From the NCBI GenBank assembly GCA_038211505.1, contig JBBQVO010000005.1:1-41393 (forward strand): a DNA stretch of 41,393 bases. Direction: 5' to 3'. The notes beneath the pieces are model-generated. The model worked only from the letters and a program-made list of their open reading frames with translations, was not told the origin of the DNA and ran no database searches. The stretch comes from JBBQVO01 sp038211505 (lineage in GTDB: Bacteria; Chloroflexota; Dehalococcoidia; DSTF01; JACRBR01). Made by a program: the position numbers and the translations under genes. This document shows, one piece after another, positions 16,473-26,169 of this stretch; within the stretch, counting starts at the first letter, position 1; each line of letters begins with the position of its first letter.

Positions 16473-16714
16473 CTCGTTCTCTAGCTGGTTCTCTTCATGG
16501 TCGCCGGGCTGATCGTGTCTCTCAACGTCGTGAGAGCCTTTCCTGCGTAGTCTCGGGCATCGACCCGGCGCGACGCATCGGGCCGAGGGCCGGTTGTCGT
16601 CTGTGACCTTTGACGGAGGGAGAGGAGCGAGCTATTCGCGCAGGTTAGGGCAGCATGGCGCGGGCACACCGATGATCGAGTAGGACATCGTGCACAGGGC
16701 CCCGATTGCGGACG

Positions 16715-17128
16715 CTACGGCGCGTCGCTCTCCTGCACCGCGGGCCGCGCGGCGTTGCGGATGGCGGCGAGCAGCGCGTCGTCGACGGACTGCTTCGCGA
16801 CGAAGTCGATCGCCCCGGCGCTGCGGGCGAGGGCGCGCGTCGCGGTGTCGTCGTACAGGCTCGACATAATCACGGCGCAGTTCGGGTTCGCGGCGCGGAT
16901 GCGGCGGGCGGCGGCGATGCCGCCCATACCGGGCATCTCGACGTCCATGATGATCACGTCGGGGCTGAGCTCGCGCGCCCACTCGATGGCGTGCTCGCCC
17001 GTCGCCGCTTCGCCGATCACCTCGATATCCGGTTCCAGATGAAGCCGCATGCGCAGCCCCTGCCTGACGGTCGGCTGATCATCGACGAGGAGGACGCGAA
17101 TCTGTTTCACCTGCTTTGTCTCGTTCAT
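16715..17128 (-). CDS. stand-alone response regulator receiver protein
   Basis: From the ATG at 17126-17128 the protein is 137 residues and is a single receiver (CheY-like) domain: acidic pair Asp16-Asp17 in LLVDDQPTVRQGL, phospho-acceptor Asp62 in VIIMDVEMPGMGG, and a Lys in DFVAKQSVDDALL. The frame is open for a further 53 codons upstream, but that stretch is basic and unlike a receiver, so the shorter start is preferred although no strong ribosome site marks it. There is no DNA-binding domain, so it must act through a partner protein. It lies upstream of the ABC exporter on the same strand and near the large kinase, either of which could be its partner system. Confidence 0.85.
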   Translation of the reverse strand: MNETKQVKQIRVLLVDDQPTVRQGLRMRLHLEPDIEVIGEAATGEHAIEWARELSPDVIIMDVEMPGMGGIAAARRIRAANPNCAVIMSSLYDDTATRALARSAGAIDFVAKQSVDDALLAAIRNAARPAVQESDAP

Positions 17129-17308
17129 CTCGTATGCAGTCTCGTCGATCGGCCAGTCGCGACGTATCGCGCCTACGGCGGGTGCGAGGGGGGACCTTCG
17201 GCCGAAATCTTCTCTCCGCCGAAAGGCGGAGGCGCTGCTTTGGATGGCGGATCGTTCGGTGCGTTCGTTGGTCATCTCGTTGCTCATCTCTGTATACGGC
17301 TGACGCTC

Positions 17309-17333
17309 GCACGGCCGAGGGCGGCCGTGCTAC
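17309..17333 (-). repeat. GTAG-headed palindrome (REP-type, variant)
   Basis: On the minus strand GTA is followed by an 8-bp perfect stem, GCACGGCC with GGCCGTGC, around a 6-nt loop (arms 17309-17316 and 17323-17330). The G of the GTAG head is shared with the stem. It lies between the zinc-ribbon gene and the receiver gene, which are on the same strand, and could attenuate read-through. Confidence 0.45.
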
Positions 17334-17364
17334 GTGTGCGGCATCGCGTCCCTGCGTCTCGTAT

Positions 17365-17538
17365 CTACGCTGCTCGCTTGATCGCCACTCCGGCCGGCAG
17401 CCGGAAGAGCGTTGAGACGGCCTTCATGCGGAACTCGACGCCGCACTGAAGGCATGTCATTGTCTCCTCATCCCGGTCGCTCCGATCCGGCAGCAGGTCT
17501 CCACCACATCGCCGGCAGCCCTTCAACATCATCTTCAT
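17365..17538 (-). CDS. small zinc-ribbon protein
   Basis: A 57-residue protein with two CxxC knuckles: Cys8/Cys11 (GCRRCGGDL) and Cys29/Cys32 (MTCLQCGVEF). This is the spacing of a rubredoxin-like zinc ribbon. The start is decided by a strong AAGGAG site 6 bp before the ATG at 17538; the frame is open upstream but that part has no coding character. Its role is unknown. It lies 236 bp from, and divergent to, the NarL-type regulator gene and could belong to the same signalling neighbourhood. Confidence 0.7.
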   Translation of the reverse strand: MKMMLKGCRRCGGDLLPDRSDRDEETMTCLQCGVEFRMKAVSTLFRLPAGVAIKRAA

Positions 17539-17774
17539 CTCGATCTCCTTCTGTCTCGTCTTTCTATCCACACCCCGCGGGCTATCTCTGATGAAGGTAT
17601 TGTCTCCGTTTTGCGGCTCCGCCGAATCGACCGCGAGGCGGGCGCGGCGGCATGCCTTCGGCCGACGCTCCGCGTCCGTCGAACGGCGGACGCTCGACGC
17701 GGTCGCAACATTGGCGTCTGCTAGGATGGTGTTGCGAATTCGTATCTGCGACAGCTCCGCCACACGGAGGTTGC

Positions 17775-18413
17775 TTGGTCATCCGCATCGTCATCGCCGA
17801 CGACCACAGCGTTGTCCGCCAGGGGCTGCGCATGTTCCTCGGCCTCGATCCCGAACTCGAGGTGATCGGCGAAGCCGAAAACGGCGCCGAGGCCGTGAAG
17901 CTCGCCCGCGAGCTGAAGCCCGACATCGTCCTGATGGACATGCTGATGCCGGTGATGAACGGCATTGAAGCGACAACGGCGATCCGCAGCGAGATGCCCG
18001 ATACGGAAGTGATCGCGCTAACGAGTGTGCTCGAAGACGCTTCGGTGATCGGCGCCGTGAAGGCAGGTGCGATCGGCTATCTGCTCAAGGACACGCAGGC
18101 CGACGAGCTCTGCCGCATGATCAAGGCAGCCGCCGCTGGCCAGGTGCAGCTCTCACCGCAGGCCGCCGCGCGCCTCGTGCGTGAAGTGCGCGCGCCGGAT
18201 AGCCCGCAGACGCTGACGGAGCGCGAGACCGACGTGCTACGCCTGATCGCGCAGGGCAAGGCCAACAAAGAGATCGCCAACGCGCTTACGATCGGCGAGA
18301 AGACCGTGAAGACGCACGTCAGCAACATCCTGATGAAACTCGGTGTGCAAAGCCGCACGCAGGCGGCGCTCTACGCGGCGCAGATCGGCCTGGCGTCGCT
18401 GGCGACGTCCTGA
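17775..18413 (+). CDS. NarL/FixJ-family response regulator (LuxR-type HTH)
   Basis: A 212-residue regulator. The receiver domain (1-120) has Asp9-Asp10 in IADDHSVVRQGL and phospho-acceptor Asp55 in VLMDMLMPVMNG. The C-terminal LuxR helix-turn-helix (about 148-205) reads TLTERETDVLRLIAQG, then IGEKTVKTHVSNILMKLGV. The TTG start at 17775 is chosen because GGAGG lies 5 bp upstream and it gives the usual NarL length; an open stretch further upstream has no family match. The histidine kinase gene follows 14 bp downstream, so the two form a typical NarX/NarL-type two-component pair. Its targets are not visible; the divergent receiver and ABC exporter genes are natural candidates. Confidence 0.93.
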   Translation: MVIRIVIADDHSVVRQGLRMFLGLDPELEVIGEAENGAEAVKLARELKPDIVLMDMLMPVMNGIEATTAIRSEMPDTEVIALTSVLEDASVIGAVKAGAIGYLLKDTQADELCRMIKAAAAGQVQLSPQAAARLVREVRAPDSPQTLTERETDVLRLIAQGKANKEIANALTIGEKTVKTHVSNILMKLGVQSRTQAALYAAQIGLASLATS

Positions 18414-18427
18414 TCGACGGTAGAGGC

Positions 18428-21400
18428 GTGCGCTTCCTCCCCGGCGGTCTCGGCGCGAAGCTCAATCTCTCCCTGCTCGTCTTCTTGCTGCTGCTCGGCG
18501 CCGCGACGGCCGGTCTCGTCGTCTACGGCTTCAACCGGACGCAGAGCAACGCGACGAAACAGAGTCGCGCTGGCCTGGAGACGCAGGGCCGCGAGTCGCT
18601 ACGGATGGCTGCGGAGAACAACGCCGGCATCGGCCAGTTGATTGTGACCCAGGCGACCATCAAGGGGCGCGACGCGGCGTTCTTTATGGCCAACGCCGCA
18701 TCGACAAACGTCGCGCCGATCCCCGATCTTTCGAAGCTCGCGCGCGGTCCGAACGGCGAGGCGTACGATGCGTCGCCGGAGCGCGCCACGGATCTCTTCG
18801 TCGCGTCGGGAACATCGCTCGATGCGAACATCGCGCGCGATGTTCGCGACTCGGCCGGGCTCGACAGTCTGCTGCCGGCATTCATTTCGACTGATACGGG
18901 CAGCCCCTTCGAAGGCCAGACCGTCGCCGTCTACTTCCGCAGCCCCTCCGGCGTCACGCGCTATTTCCCGAAGATCGATCTCGCCGGCAAGGTGCCGCCC
19001 GAGATCACGGCGGGCGCCCGCTCGGCGTTTGACACGGTCGGCCCCGACAAGAATCCACAGCACGCGACGATCTGGACGCCGCCGTACACCGACGCCGCTG
19101 GCCAGGGCCAGCTGGTGACGGCGTACACGCCCGTCTACATCAACGACGAGTATCGCGGCGTCATCGGCGTCGATCTCTCGCTGGCCGATCTGTTGGCGAG
19201 CGCTGACTCGATTCATGTGACCCCGAACAGCATCGCCTTCGTCATCGACAAGACCGGACGGCTGCTGCCGAGCCGCGCGCAAGACACGGTGCAGCGCGCG
19301 ATCGACGACCCGTCGAACACGGAGATCGGGCGCATCGTCGCATCGATGCGCCACGGCGACGCCGGCTTTGGGCGGGCGACGATGGACGGGCGTGAGACGT
19401 TCGTTGCGTACTCACCGCTCGGCGACTTCGGCGGCAGCCTCGGGCTCGCAGCGCCCGTTGATGAAGTGACGGCGCAGGCGGCCGCGGTCAACTCCTCGAT
19501 CAGTAAAGAAGCGAACCGCACCGTCGGCCTCACGCTGGTGCTGATCGCCGGATCCTTCATCGTCGCGATCGCCAGCAGCGCCTACCTGAACCGGCGCGTG
19601 CTGCTGCGGCCGATCAACGCGCTGGTCAGCGGCACTCGCGCCGTCGCCGCCGGCGATCTCGATGCCACGATCGCCAGCGACTCGTCCGACGAACTTGGGC
19701 TGTTGGCGCAGTCGTTCAACTACATGACCTCGGAGATCCGCCGCCGCCGCGATGAGCTGGGCGAGCGCGAGGAGCAGTACCGCGGCATTTTCGAGTCGAC
19801 GTCGGACGGCCTGACGATCACGACGCTCGAAGGCAAGATCGTCGAGGCGAATCGCGCCGCCTGCGAGATGCACGGCTACACCTACGAAGAGTTTCTTGCG
19901 CTGCCGCCGGGCGCGCACATCGCGCCCGAGTTCCGGAACCGACGCGATGAGTACCTTGCGGAAGTGCGCGACCACGGGCGTTATCAGTCGCGCTCGCGTG
20001 ACATCCGCAAGGACGGCAGCGAGTTCGACGTGGACATTCTCGGCGTGGCATTCGTCTATCACGGCGAGCCGCACATCCTCGGCGTCCGGCGCGATGTGAC
20101 GGGCAAGGTGACCGCCGAACGGATGCTCGAGCAGAGCGCGCGTCTGTCGGCGTTCACCGCTGATATCGGCGTGGCGTTGACGGAAGCGCTGACGCTCGAC
20201 GAAGCGCTGGCGCGCAGCGCGCAGGCGTTCGTGCGGCGGCTGGGCGCTGTCGGCGCGGCGGTCTGGACCGCCGATGGCGACGCCGGCGGGCTGCGACTGC
20301 GCGCACGCGCGGGTCCGGTCGATTTCGCGGCCGACGGTAGCGCCGGGATCGGGCAAACGGTGATCGAGCGCGTGGCTCGCGACCGGCAGCCGTTCCACAG
20401 CGACGCTCTGGCCGTCGAGACCGACATTCCCGGTGGCAGCGCCGCCCGGGAGCACGGCGCCGTCGCCTTCGCCGCCTATCCACTGATCGTCGAGCAAGAA
20501 TTGGCCGGCGTGCTCGCGCTCTTTTCGACCGACCCGCTTGCCGACGCGCTGCTCGAATCAGTCCGCTCGGCGGCGGGGGCGATCGCCATCGCGATCAGGC
20601 GCGATCAGGCGGAGCGGGATGTGCGCGACGCGCGCGATCTGCTGGAGCAGCGCGTCGTCGAGCGCACCCGCGAGCTGTCGGCGCTACTGGAAGTGTCGCA
20701 AGGTGTGGCTTCGACGCTCGACCTGCGAGAGCTCGTCGCCGTCATCCTGCGGCATGTGGACGACGCGCTCGAGTCGACGGGGTCGGCGGTGATCACCGTT
20801 GACGATGCCGGGCAGGCGATGATCCTCGGTTCGTCGACGACGGCGTGGTTGGCGACGCAGTACGGTCCGCAGTTCCGCTTTCCGATACGCAATTTCGGCG
20901 CGATCTGGGCGTCGATGCAGGCGCGGCAGCACGTGATCATTGAGGATGTGCGCGGTGATGAACCGGCGGCCTTGGCGTACCGCGCGGCAGTCGGACCGTC
21001 GCTCGATGTTCAACTCGGCGGCGTGCAGTCGTGGTTGGGCGTGCCGCTCGCGATCCAGGATCGCGTCATCGGCATGCTTGCCGTGACGCGGAACGAACGC
21101 GGCTTCTACACCGAACGTCACGCGCAGCTGGCGAGCGCGATTGCTTCGCAGGCCGCCGTGGCGATTGAAAACGCGCGGCTGTACCAGCAGACGGAAGAGC
21201 GGACGCGCGAGCTCTCAACGCTGCTCGACGCATCGCGAAGCGTGGCGTCGACGCTCGAGCTTGAGCCACTGCTGCATCGAATTCTCGATCAGGTACAGCA
21301 CGTCGCGCCGTACGATCGTGCGGCGCTGCTGACGCTCGACGGCACGGTGCTGACGGTCGCCGCGGCGATCGCGGTGCCCGGCCAGGCGCCGGCGATCGGC

Positions 21401-24400
21401 CAGGTCGGGATGACCCTCGATGCGGCGACCGAGCCGCTACTCTGGGAGCGCATCGGAAACGGGCGTCCGATCATCATCGACGACGTCCGCGCGGACGAGC
21501 CGCTGGCTAGTGCCTACCGACGCATCATCGGCCCGATGATCGGCGCAGTGCTGGAACGCATCCGGTCGTGGATGGCGGCGCCCTTGACGTTGGAGAACCG
21601 TGTGATCGGCATCGTCATCCTCTCGCGGTTGGAGGTCGGCTTCTACAACGAGCGGCACGCGGCGCTGGCGACGGCCGTCGGCACGCAGGCCGCCGTCGCG
21701 ATCGAGAACGCGCGGCTGTATGAGCAGGCGGAGCAGCGGACGCGCGAGCTGGCGACGCTCGTCGACGTCACGCGCAACGTCGCGTCGACGCTGGAGCTGC
21801 GGCCGCTGCTGAACCTCATCCTCGATCAAGTGCGCGCCGTCGCCGACTTCGATCGCGCGGCCTTCATGCTCGTCGAGGACGGCATGCTGCGCGTGCAGGC
21901 GGTGCAGGTGCCCGCGGGCGGTGCGCAGGAAGAGATCGACGTCCAGTTTGGCATGGCGTATTCGGTCGACTCGGCGCTTCTCTGGGATGAGATCCGCGAG
22001 AACCGACCGGTGCTGATCGACGACGTCCGCGCCGACACGCGCCACGCCCGCGCCTATCGTCGCGCCGTCGGGCAGGCGATCGACACGCTGTTCAAGGACA
22101 TTCGATCATGGCTCGGCGTGCCCGTGGCGTTGAAAGATCGCGTCATCGGGATGATGGTGCTCGCGTATGGTACGCCCGGCTTCTACACAGAACGGCATGC
22201 GGAGCTCGCGATGGCGATCGCATCGCAGGCCGCCGTCGCCGTCGAGAACGCGCGGCTGTACGAGCAGACGGAGCAACGCACGCGCGAGCTCGCGACGCTG
22301 CTCGATGTCTCGCACACGGTGGCCTCGACGCTCGATCGCTCGCAGCTCGTCTCCTTGATCCTCGATCAACTGAAATTCGTCATCGACTACACCGGCTCGT
22401 CGATCCTGCTGCTCGAAGGCGATGACCTCGTGCTACTCGACTCGCGCGGGCCTACGCCATCGGGGCGAGAGGATGACGCGATCGGCCTCCGCTTCCCTCT
22501 CTCGGCGGCATCGGCGCTGACCGACGAGATCCGCGCCGGCCGCAGCGTAATCATCGCTGACGCGCGTTCCGACGAGCCGGAAGCCGTCGCCTATCGCGAG
22601 ATGCTCGGCGCCGACATCGAGTCGCCGGCGTTCCGCTATGTGCGTTCGTGGGCGGGCGTGCCGCTGATCGCCAACGACAGTGTCGTCGGCATGCTGAGCA
22701 TCTCCCGCGACGAGCCGAACTACTTCACCGAAGATCACGCCAAGCTGGCGCGCGCCGTCGCCGATCAGGCCGCGATCGCCGTCGAGAACGCGCGACTCTT
22801 CGCCGAGACGCAACAGCGTGCGCGCGAGATGTCGGCGCTGCTCGATATCTCGCAGGGCATCGCATCGACGTTGGAGGAGGGACCACTGATCGCGGCGATC
22901 CTCGAGCGGCTGCGTGGCATCGTTGACTACACCGGCGCGTCGATCTTGCGTTTCGAGGGCACATCGGTGCGCGTGCTGGACTTTAACCGTTATCAGCTAC
23001 GCGCCGACGGCACGGAACGCCAACCGATCGTCTTCCCGCGCGAGATGACGCCGCTGTTCTGGGACGCGCTGGAGCGCCAGGGCGTCGTCCTCGCCGCCGA
23101 TATTCGAGACGGCAAGATAGGCTCGAGCGAGTTCGCGCGCGTCACCGGGCCGCTGTTCGAGACGGCGTTCCGGCGCATGCGGTCGTTCCTCGCTGTGCCG
23201 CTGCTGCTCGGCGATCGCTACATAGGCGCGCTGACCGTTTCACATGAAACGCCGGGGTTCTTCACGCAGGATCAGGCGCGGCTCGTGCGCGCCGTCGGCG
23301 ACCAGGCCGCGGTCGCGCTCGAGAACTCGCGGCTCTTCGCCGAGACCCAGCGGCGGGCACGGGAGATGGAGGCGCTCTTCCGCGCCGATACGGAGCTCTT
23401 CCGCTCGCTGAGCGTGGACGCCGTGTTTCAAGCGCTATGCGATGTCGCCGTGGAGATGCTGGGCGCCGACAAATCGCTCGTGACGACGGTCGACGATGAC
23501 GAGGGGCGGTATACCGTTCGCGCGTCGCGGAACATCCCGCAGGGCTCACTCGACAGAATGCTCGATATCAGACGCTCGCAGCCTCGGGTGGTGCTGGCTT
23601 CGCTTGAGGAGCCGCTCGTAAACGAAGATGCGCGTGTTGCGAATCCGGTGATGCTGCCGGTGTTCGAGGCCGACGGCATCGTCTCGACCGTCGATGTGCC
23701 GATTCGCTCGGCGGGCGGTGTGCGCGGCTGGTTCGGGCTGGCGTACACGCGTAAGCATGCGGCGAGCGCCGACGAGACGCGGCTGTTCCAGGCGCTCGCC
23801 GACCGCGCCGCTGTGGCGATCGATAATGCGGCGCTGTACGAGCGCGCGCAGCAGGCGGCGTCGCTCGAAGAGCGCCAACGGCTGGCGCGCGAGCTGCACG
23901 ACTCGGTATCGCAGGCGCTGTACGGTATCGCGCTCGGCGCGCGAACGGCGAAGACGCTGCTACAGCGCGACCCGAGCAAAGCCGCCGAGCCGGTGGACTA
24001 CGTGCTGTCGCTCGCCGAGGCGGGTCTGACGGAGATGCGCGCGCTGATCTTCGAGTTGCGGCCGGAGTCGCTGGAGACGGAGGGGTTGGTCGCGGCGTTG
24101 CAGAAGCAGATCGCGGCGACGCAGGCGCGCTACGGCATCGACGTCACCTCGACCATGTGCGACGAACCGGAGGTGCCGCTCGATGTCAAAGAGGCCGTGT
24201 ACCGGATCACGCAGGAGGCGCTGCACAACGTCGTCAAGCACGCGCGCGCCACCGAAGCATCCGTGACGCTGGCGTGCACGGCTTCGGCGATCGATGTCGC
24301 CGTCAGCGACAACGGCGGCGGCTTCGACACGAGCGGCACGTTCCCGGGCCACATCGGCCTGCGGTCGATGCGTGAGCGGGCAGCGAAGATCGGCGGCACG

Positions 24401-24472
24401 ATCGAGATCGAGAGCGCGCCCGGCTCCGGCACGACGGTGCGCGCGCGCCTGCGCATCTCGTCGCGCGGCTAG
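18428..24472 (+). CDS. giant membrane histidine kinase: dCache, HAMP, PAS, seven GAF, HisKA_3, HATPase
   Basis: A 2014-residue sensor kinase. It has helix 1 (about 10-33), an extracellular dCache-like sensor (about 40-360, with WTPPYTDAAGQGQLVTAY and YRGVIGVDLSLADL), helix 2 (about 365-388), HAMP (389-442), PAS (about 449-560), and a first GAF (about 565-730). Five closely related GAF units follow, ending at residues 915, 1094, 1274, 1454 and 1633, and then a divergent seventh GAF (about 1650-1810). The dimerisation/phospho-acceptor domain is HisKA_3 with His1824 in ARELHDSVSQALYG, and the ATPase has DNGGGFD and GHIGLRSMRERA boxes. Coiled-coil linkers (ENARLYEQTEQRTRELATLL) join the GAF units. 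The start is a GTG 14 bp after the NarL-type regulator. Ligands of the GAF domains are unknown. Its stop overlaps that of the MFS gene. Confidence 0.93.
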   Translation: MRFLPGGLGAKLNLSLLVFLLLLGAATAGLVVYGFNRTQSNATKQSRAGLETQGRESLRMAAENNAGIGQLIVTQATIKGRDAAFFMANAASTNVAPIPDLSKLARGPNGEAYDASPERATDLFVASGTSLDANIARDVRDSAGLDSLLPAFISTDTGSPFEGQTVAVYFRSPSGVTRYFPKIDLAGKVPPEITAGARSAFDTVGPDKNPQHATIWTPPYTDAAGQGQLVTAYTPVYINDEYRGVIGVDLSLADLLASADSIHVTPNSIAFVIDKTGRLLPSRAQDTVQRAIDDPSNTEIGRIVASMRHGDAGFGRATMDGRETFVAYSPLGDFGGSLGLAAPVDEVTAQAAAVNSSISKEANRTVGLTLVLIAGSFIVAIASSAYLNRRVLLRPINALVSGTRAVAAGDLDATIASDSSDELGLLAQSFNYMTSEIRRRRDELGEREEQYRGIFESTSDGLTITTLEGKIVEANRAACEMHGYTYEEFLALPPGAHIAPEFRNRRDEYLAEVRDHGRYQSRSRDIRKDGSEFDVDILGVAFVYHGEPHILGVRRDVTGKVTAERMLEQSARLSAFTADIGVALTEALTLDEALARSAQAFVRRLGAVGAAVWTADGDAGGLRLRARAGPVDFAADGSAGIGQTVIERVARDRQPFHSDALAVETDIPGGSAAREHGAVAFAAYPLIVEQELAGVLALFSTDPLADALLESVRSAAGAIAIAIRRDQAERDVRDARDLLEQRVVERTRELSALLEVSQGVASTLDLRELVAVILRHVDDALESTGSAVITVDDAGQAMILGSSTTAWLATQYGPQFRFPIRNFGAIWASMQARQHVIIEDVRGDEPAALAYRAAVGPSLDVQLGGVQSWLGVPLAIQDRVIGMLAVTRNERGFYTERHAQLASAIASQAAVAIENARLYQQTEERTRELSTLLDASRSVASTLELEPLLHRILDQVQHVAPYDRAALLTLDGTVLTVAAAIAVPGQAPAIGQVGMTLDAATEPLLWERIGNGRPIIIDDVRADEPLASAYRRIIGPMIGAVLERIRSWMAAPLTLENRVIGIVILSRLEVGFYNERHAALATAVGTQAAVAIENARLYEQAEQRTRELATLVDVTRNVASTLELRPLLNLILDQVRAVADFDRAAFMLVEDGMLRVQAVQVPAGGAQEEIDVQFGMAYSVDSALLWDEIRENRPVLIDDVRADTRHARAYRRAVGQAIDTLFKDIRSWLGVPVALKDRVIGMMVLAYGTPGFYTERHAELAMAIASQAAVAVENARLYEQTEQRTRELATLLDVSHTVASTLDRSQLVSLILDQLKFVIDYTGSSILLLEGDDLVLLDSRGPTPSGREDDAIGLRFPLSAASALTDEIRAGRSVIIADARSDEPEAVAYREMLGADIESPAFRYVRSWAGVPLIANDSVVGMLSISRDEPNYFTEDHAKLARAVADQAAIAVENARLFAETQQRAREMSALLDISQGIASTLEEGPLIAAILERLRGIVDYTGASILRFEGTSVRVLDFNRYQLRADGTERQPIVFPREMTPLFWDALERQGVVLAADIRDGKIGSSEFARVTGPLFETAFRRMRSFLAVPLLLGDRYIGALTVSHETPGFFTQDQARLVRAVGDQAAVALENSRLFAETQRRAREMEALFRADTELFRSLSVDAVFQALCDVAVEMLGADKSLVTTVDDDEGRYTVRASRNIPQGSLDRMLDIRRSQPRVVLASLEEPLVNEDARVANPVMLPVFEADGIVSTVDVPIRSAGGVRGWFGLAYTRKHAASADETRLFQALADRAAVAIDNAALYERAQQAASLEERQRLARELHDSVSQALYGIALGARTAKTLLQRDPSKAAEPVDYVLSLAEAGLTEMRALIFELRPESLETEGLVAALQKQIAATQARYGIDVTSTMCDEPEVPLDVKEAVYRITQEALHNVVKHARATEASVTLACTASAIDVAVSDNGGGFDTSGTFPGHIGLRSMRERAAKIGGTIEIESAPGSGTTVRARLRISSRG

Positions 24473-25959
24473 GGCGGAGGCGCGGCCGTCGGCGTCGGCG
24501 GCGGCTCTTCCCAGAACGACTGCAAGACGTCGATGCGTGACACGTGCACGCGGCCGGAGAAGCGCAGGCTGAGTTGCACCAGCGCGAGCGCAATCGCGAC
24601 GAGCAGCACCGGCGACGCGATCAGCACGTTGCCGACGCCGAACACGGACGCGGCCGCGCCGAGCGTCAGCAGCGGCACGATCGTCGCGCCGTTCTTCAGC
24701 GTCGATTGCAGCGCGAAGGCGCGGCCCTGGTACGAGAGCGGCACGCGGCGGTTGATGTACGTTTGCACCGCCATAGTCGTGAGCGACATGCCGAATCCGA
24801 GCGGCAGCACCAGCAGCGCGGCGGTGCGCAGCTTGCTGCCGATGCTGACGCCGATCAGATCCAGCAGTCGCATCGGATTGATCGGATCGATGAGGCGCGC
24901 GACGCCGTGATCGACGAGGCCGAGTGCGCACAGCGCGGCGGCGACGATCACGAAGCCGCTCAGTGCCGTCAGCCGCTCGCCGGCGAGCTTGATGAGACGC
25001 GGCGACGCCGCGAGGGCGATCGCGAGCCCGGCGGCCGACGGCGCGAAGACGTACACGGAGTCGGCGGGATCGACATCGAGCACCGCCTGCACGTACCGCG
25101 GCGCCAGCGTCTGCAGGACGAGATTCGCCGTGCCGGCGAGGACCGCGACGACGATCATCGTGGCAACGGCCGGCTGATCGACGAGCCAGGTGATCGTCGC
25201 GCGCGTATCGACCCGCGGCCGGTGCAACTCGAATCGCTGGCGATCTTTGTCGCTGTGCAGATGCAGCACGCGCCCGCTGGCGACAAACAGCAAGGCGCCG
25301 GCGAGATAGAAGACGGCGCGCGCGCCGAACAACCGCACGAGGATTGGCGCCATCAGTGTCGTGCCGAAGACCGTGCCGAGATTCGACGCGAGCGAGAGCA
25401 TCGATGTCGCGCTCGCCAGCTCCGCATCGGACGCCACGAGCGGTGCGATCGACTGCTCGGTCGGACCGGAGACCTGGCCGAAGGTGTTGATCGCGAACAC
25501 AAGGAAGAGGATCGCCGCCAGGCCCGTGCCGAGGAGCAGCGGCACCACGATGCAGACCGCCGCCTGTAGCGCGTAGATGATCGCCAGCGCCAACCGCTTC
25601 GGCAGTTCATCGGCGACCGCGCCGCCGTAGAGGCCGAGCAGCGCCGCCGGCACCAGCGCCGCGACCCCGACGAGCGCCGCATCGAGCGCCGAGCCGCCGC
25701 CGCGCACGACGGCGATCAGCGCGCCGTATTTGACCGCGTCGCGCGCCGCGTCGGAGAGAAACGTCGACGCGAGGATGTACTGGAAGCGGGCGCTGCGGGC
25801 GATCGACGCTTCCGGAATGAAGAACCAGAGAAGCCGGAAGACGCGCCCTTCGCCGAACGTGATCAGTCCATCCGCGCGCCCATAGACATCGCCGACCATG
25901 CGCCGGCCGTCGCGGATCGCACGACGTTCGCGCTCGGGTGGAACCGGCGGCTGCTCCAT
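24469..25959 (-). CDS. MFS transporter
   Basis: A 496-residue protein with 12 predicted membrane helices in two halves and a short charged N-terminus. It resembles the MFS_3/enterobactin exporter-like (EntS) and macrolide exporter groups (LGLYGGAVADELPKR in the loop after helix 2, AINTFGQVSGPTEQSI after helix 4). The substrate is unknown; export of a small molecule is most likely. The ATG at 25957-25959 is preferred over one 54 bp upstream, because the upstream 18 codons lie in a dispersed repeat. Its TAG stop and the kinase's TAG stop share the palindrome CTAG (24469-24472), so the two transcripts converge with a 4-bp overlap. Confidence 0.85.
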   Translation of the reverse strand: MEQPPVPPERERRAIRDGRRMVGDVYGRADGLITFGEGRVFRLLWFFIPEASIARSARFQYILASTFLSDAARDAVKYGALIAVVRGGGSALDAALVGVAALVPAALLGLYGGAVADELPKRLALAIIYALQAAVCIVVPLLLGTGLAAILFLVFAINTFGQVSGPTEQSIAPLVASDAELASATSMLSLASNLGTVFGTTLMAPILVRLFGARAVFYLAGALLFVASGRVLHLHSDKDRQRFELHRPRVDTRATITWLVDQPAVATMIVVAVLAGTANLVLQTLAPRYVQAVLDVDPADSVYVFAPSAAGLAIALAASPRLIKLAGERLTALSGFVIVAAALCALGLVDHGVARLIDPINPMRLLDLIGVSIGSKLRTAALLVLPLGFGMSLTTMAVQTYINRRVPLSYQGRAFALQSTLKNGATIVPLLTLGAAASVFGVGNVLIASPVLLVAIALALVQLSLRFSGRVHVSRIDVLQSFWEEPPPTPTAAPPP

Positions 25960-25990
25960 GGCCGCGAGTGTAACGCAGGTCTCCGGCGAC

Positions 25991-26030
25991 GAAGGGGATC
26001 CACGAAGGGCCACGAAGGATCACAAAAGGG
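25991..26030. repeat. degenerate dispersed repeat (GGGGATCCACGAAGGGCC type)
   Basis: GGGGATCCACGAAGGGCC, then CACGAAGGATCACAAAAGG. This is related to the GGATCCAC..AGGACACAG units at 11909 and 29407-29521. It lies just upstream of the MFS gene and extends into the open frame before its likely start. Confidence 0.4.
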
Positions 26031-26169
26031 GATCAGCGCCGCTCTTGGCTCATCTCTCGGTGCTTTCGTTGGGACGATGGGCGGGGACGGCTGCTATTGT
26101 CGCCGGATAGCTGGCGGTACGCTGTCGCCGGCGCCGTGATTGCGCGGTGCGCTGATCAAGGAGACTCAT

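Noticed and set aside
16481..16669. Small minus-strand frame upstream of the ABC ATPase gene
   Set aside because: No ribosome site, no conserved pattern and no coding bias; treated as leader DNA.
17539..17763. N-terminal extension of the zinc-ribbon protein to 132 residues
   Set aside because: The AAGGAG site 6 bp before the ATG at 17538 fixes a short protein; the upstream part is Arg-rich and overlaps the control region of the divergent regulator.
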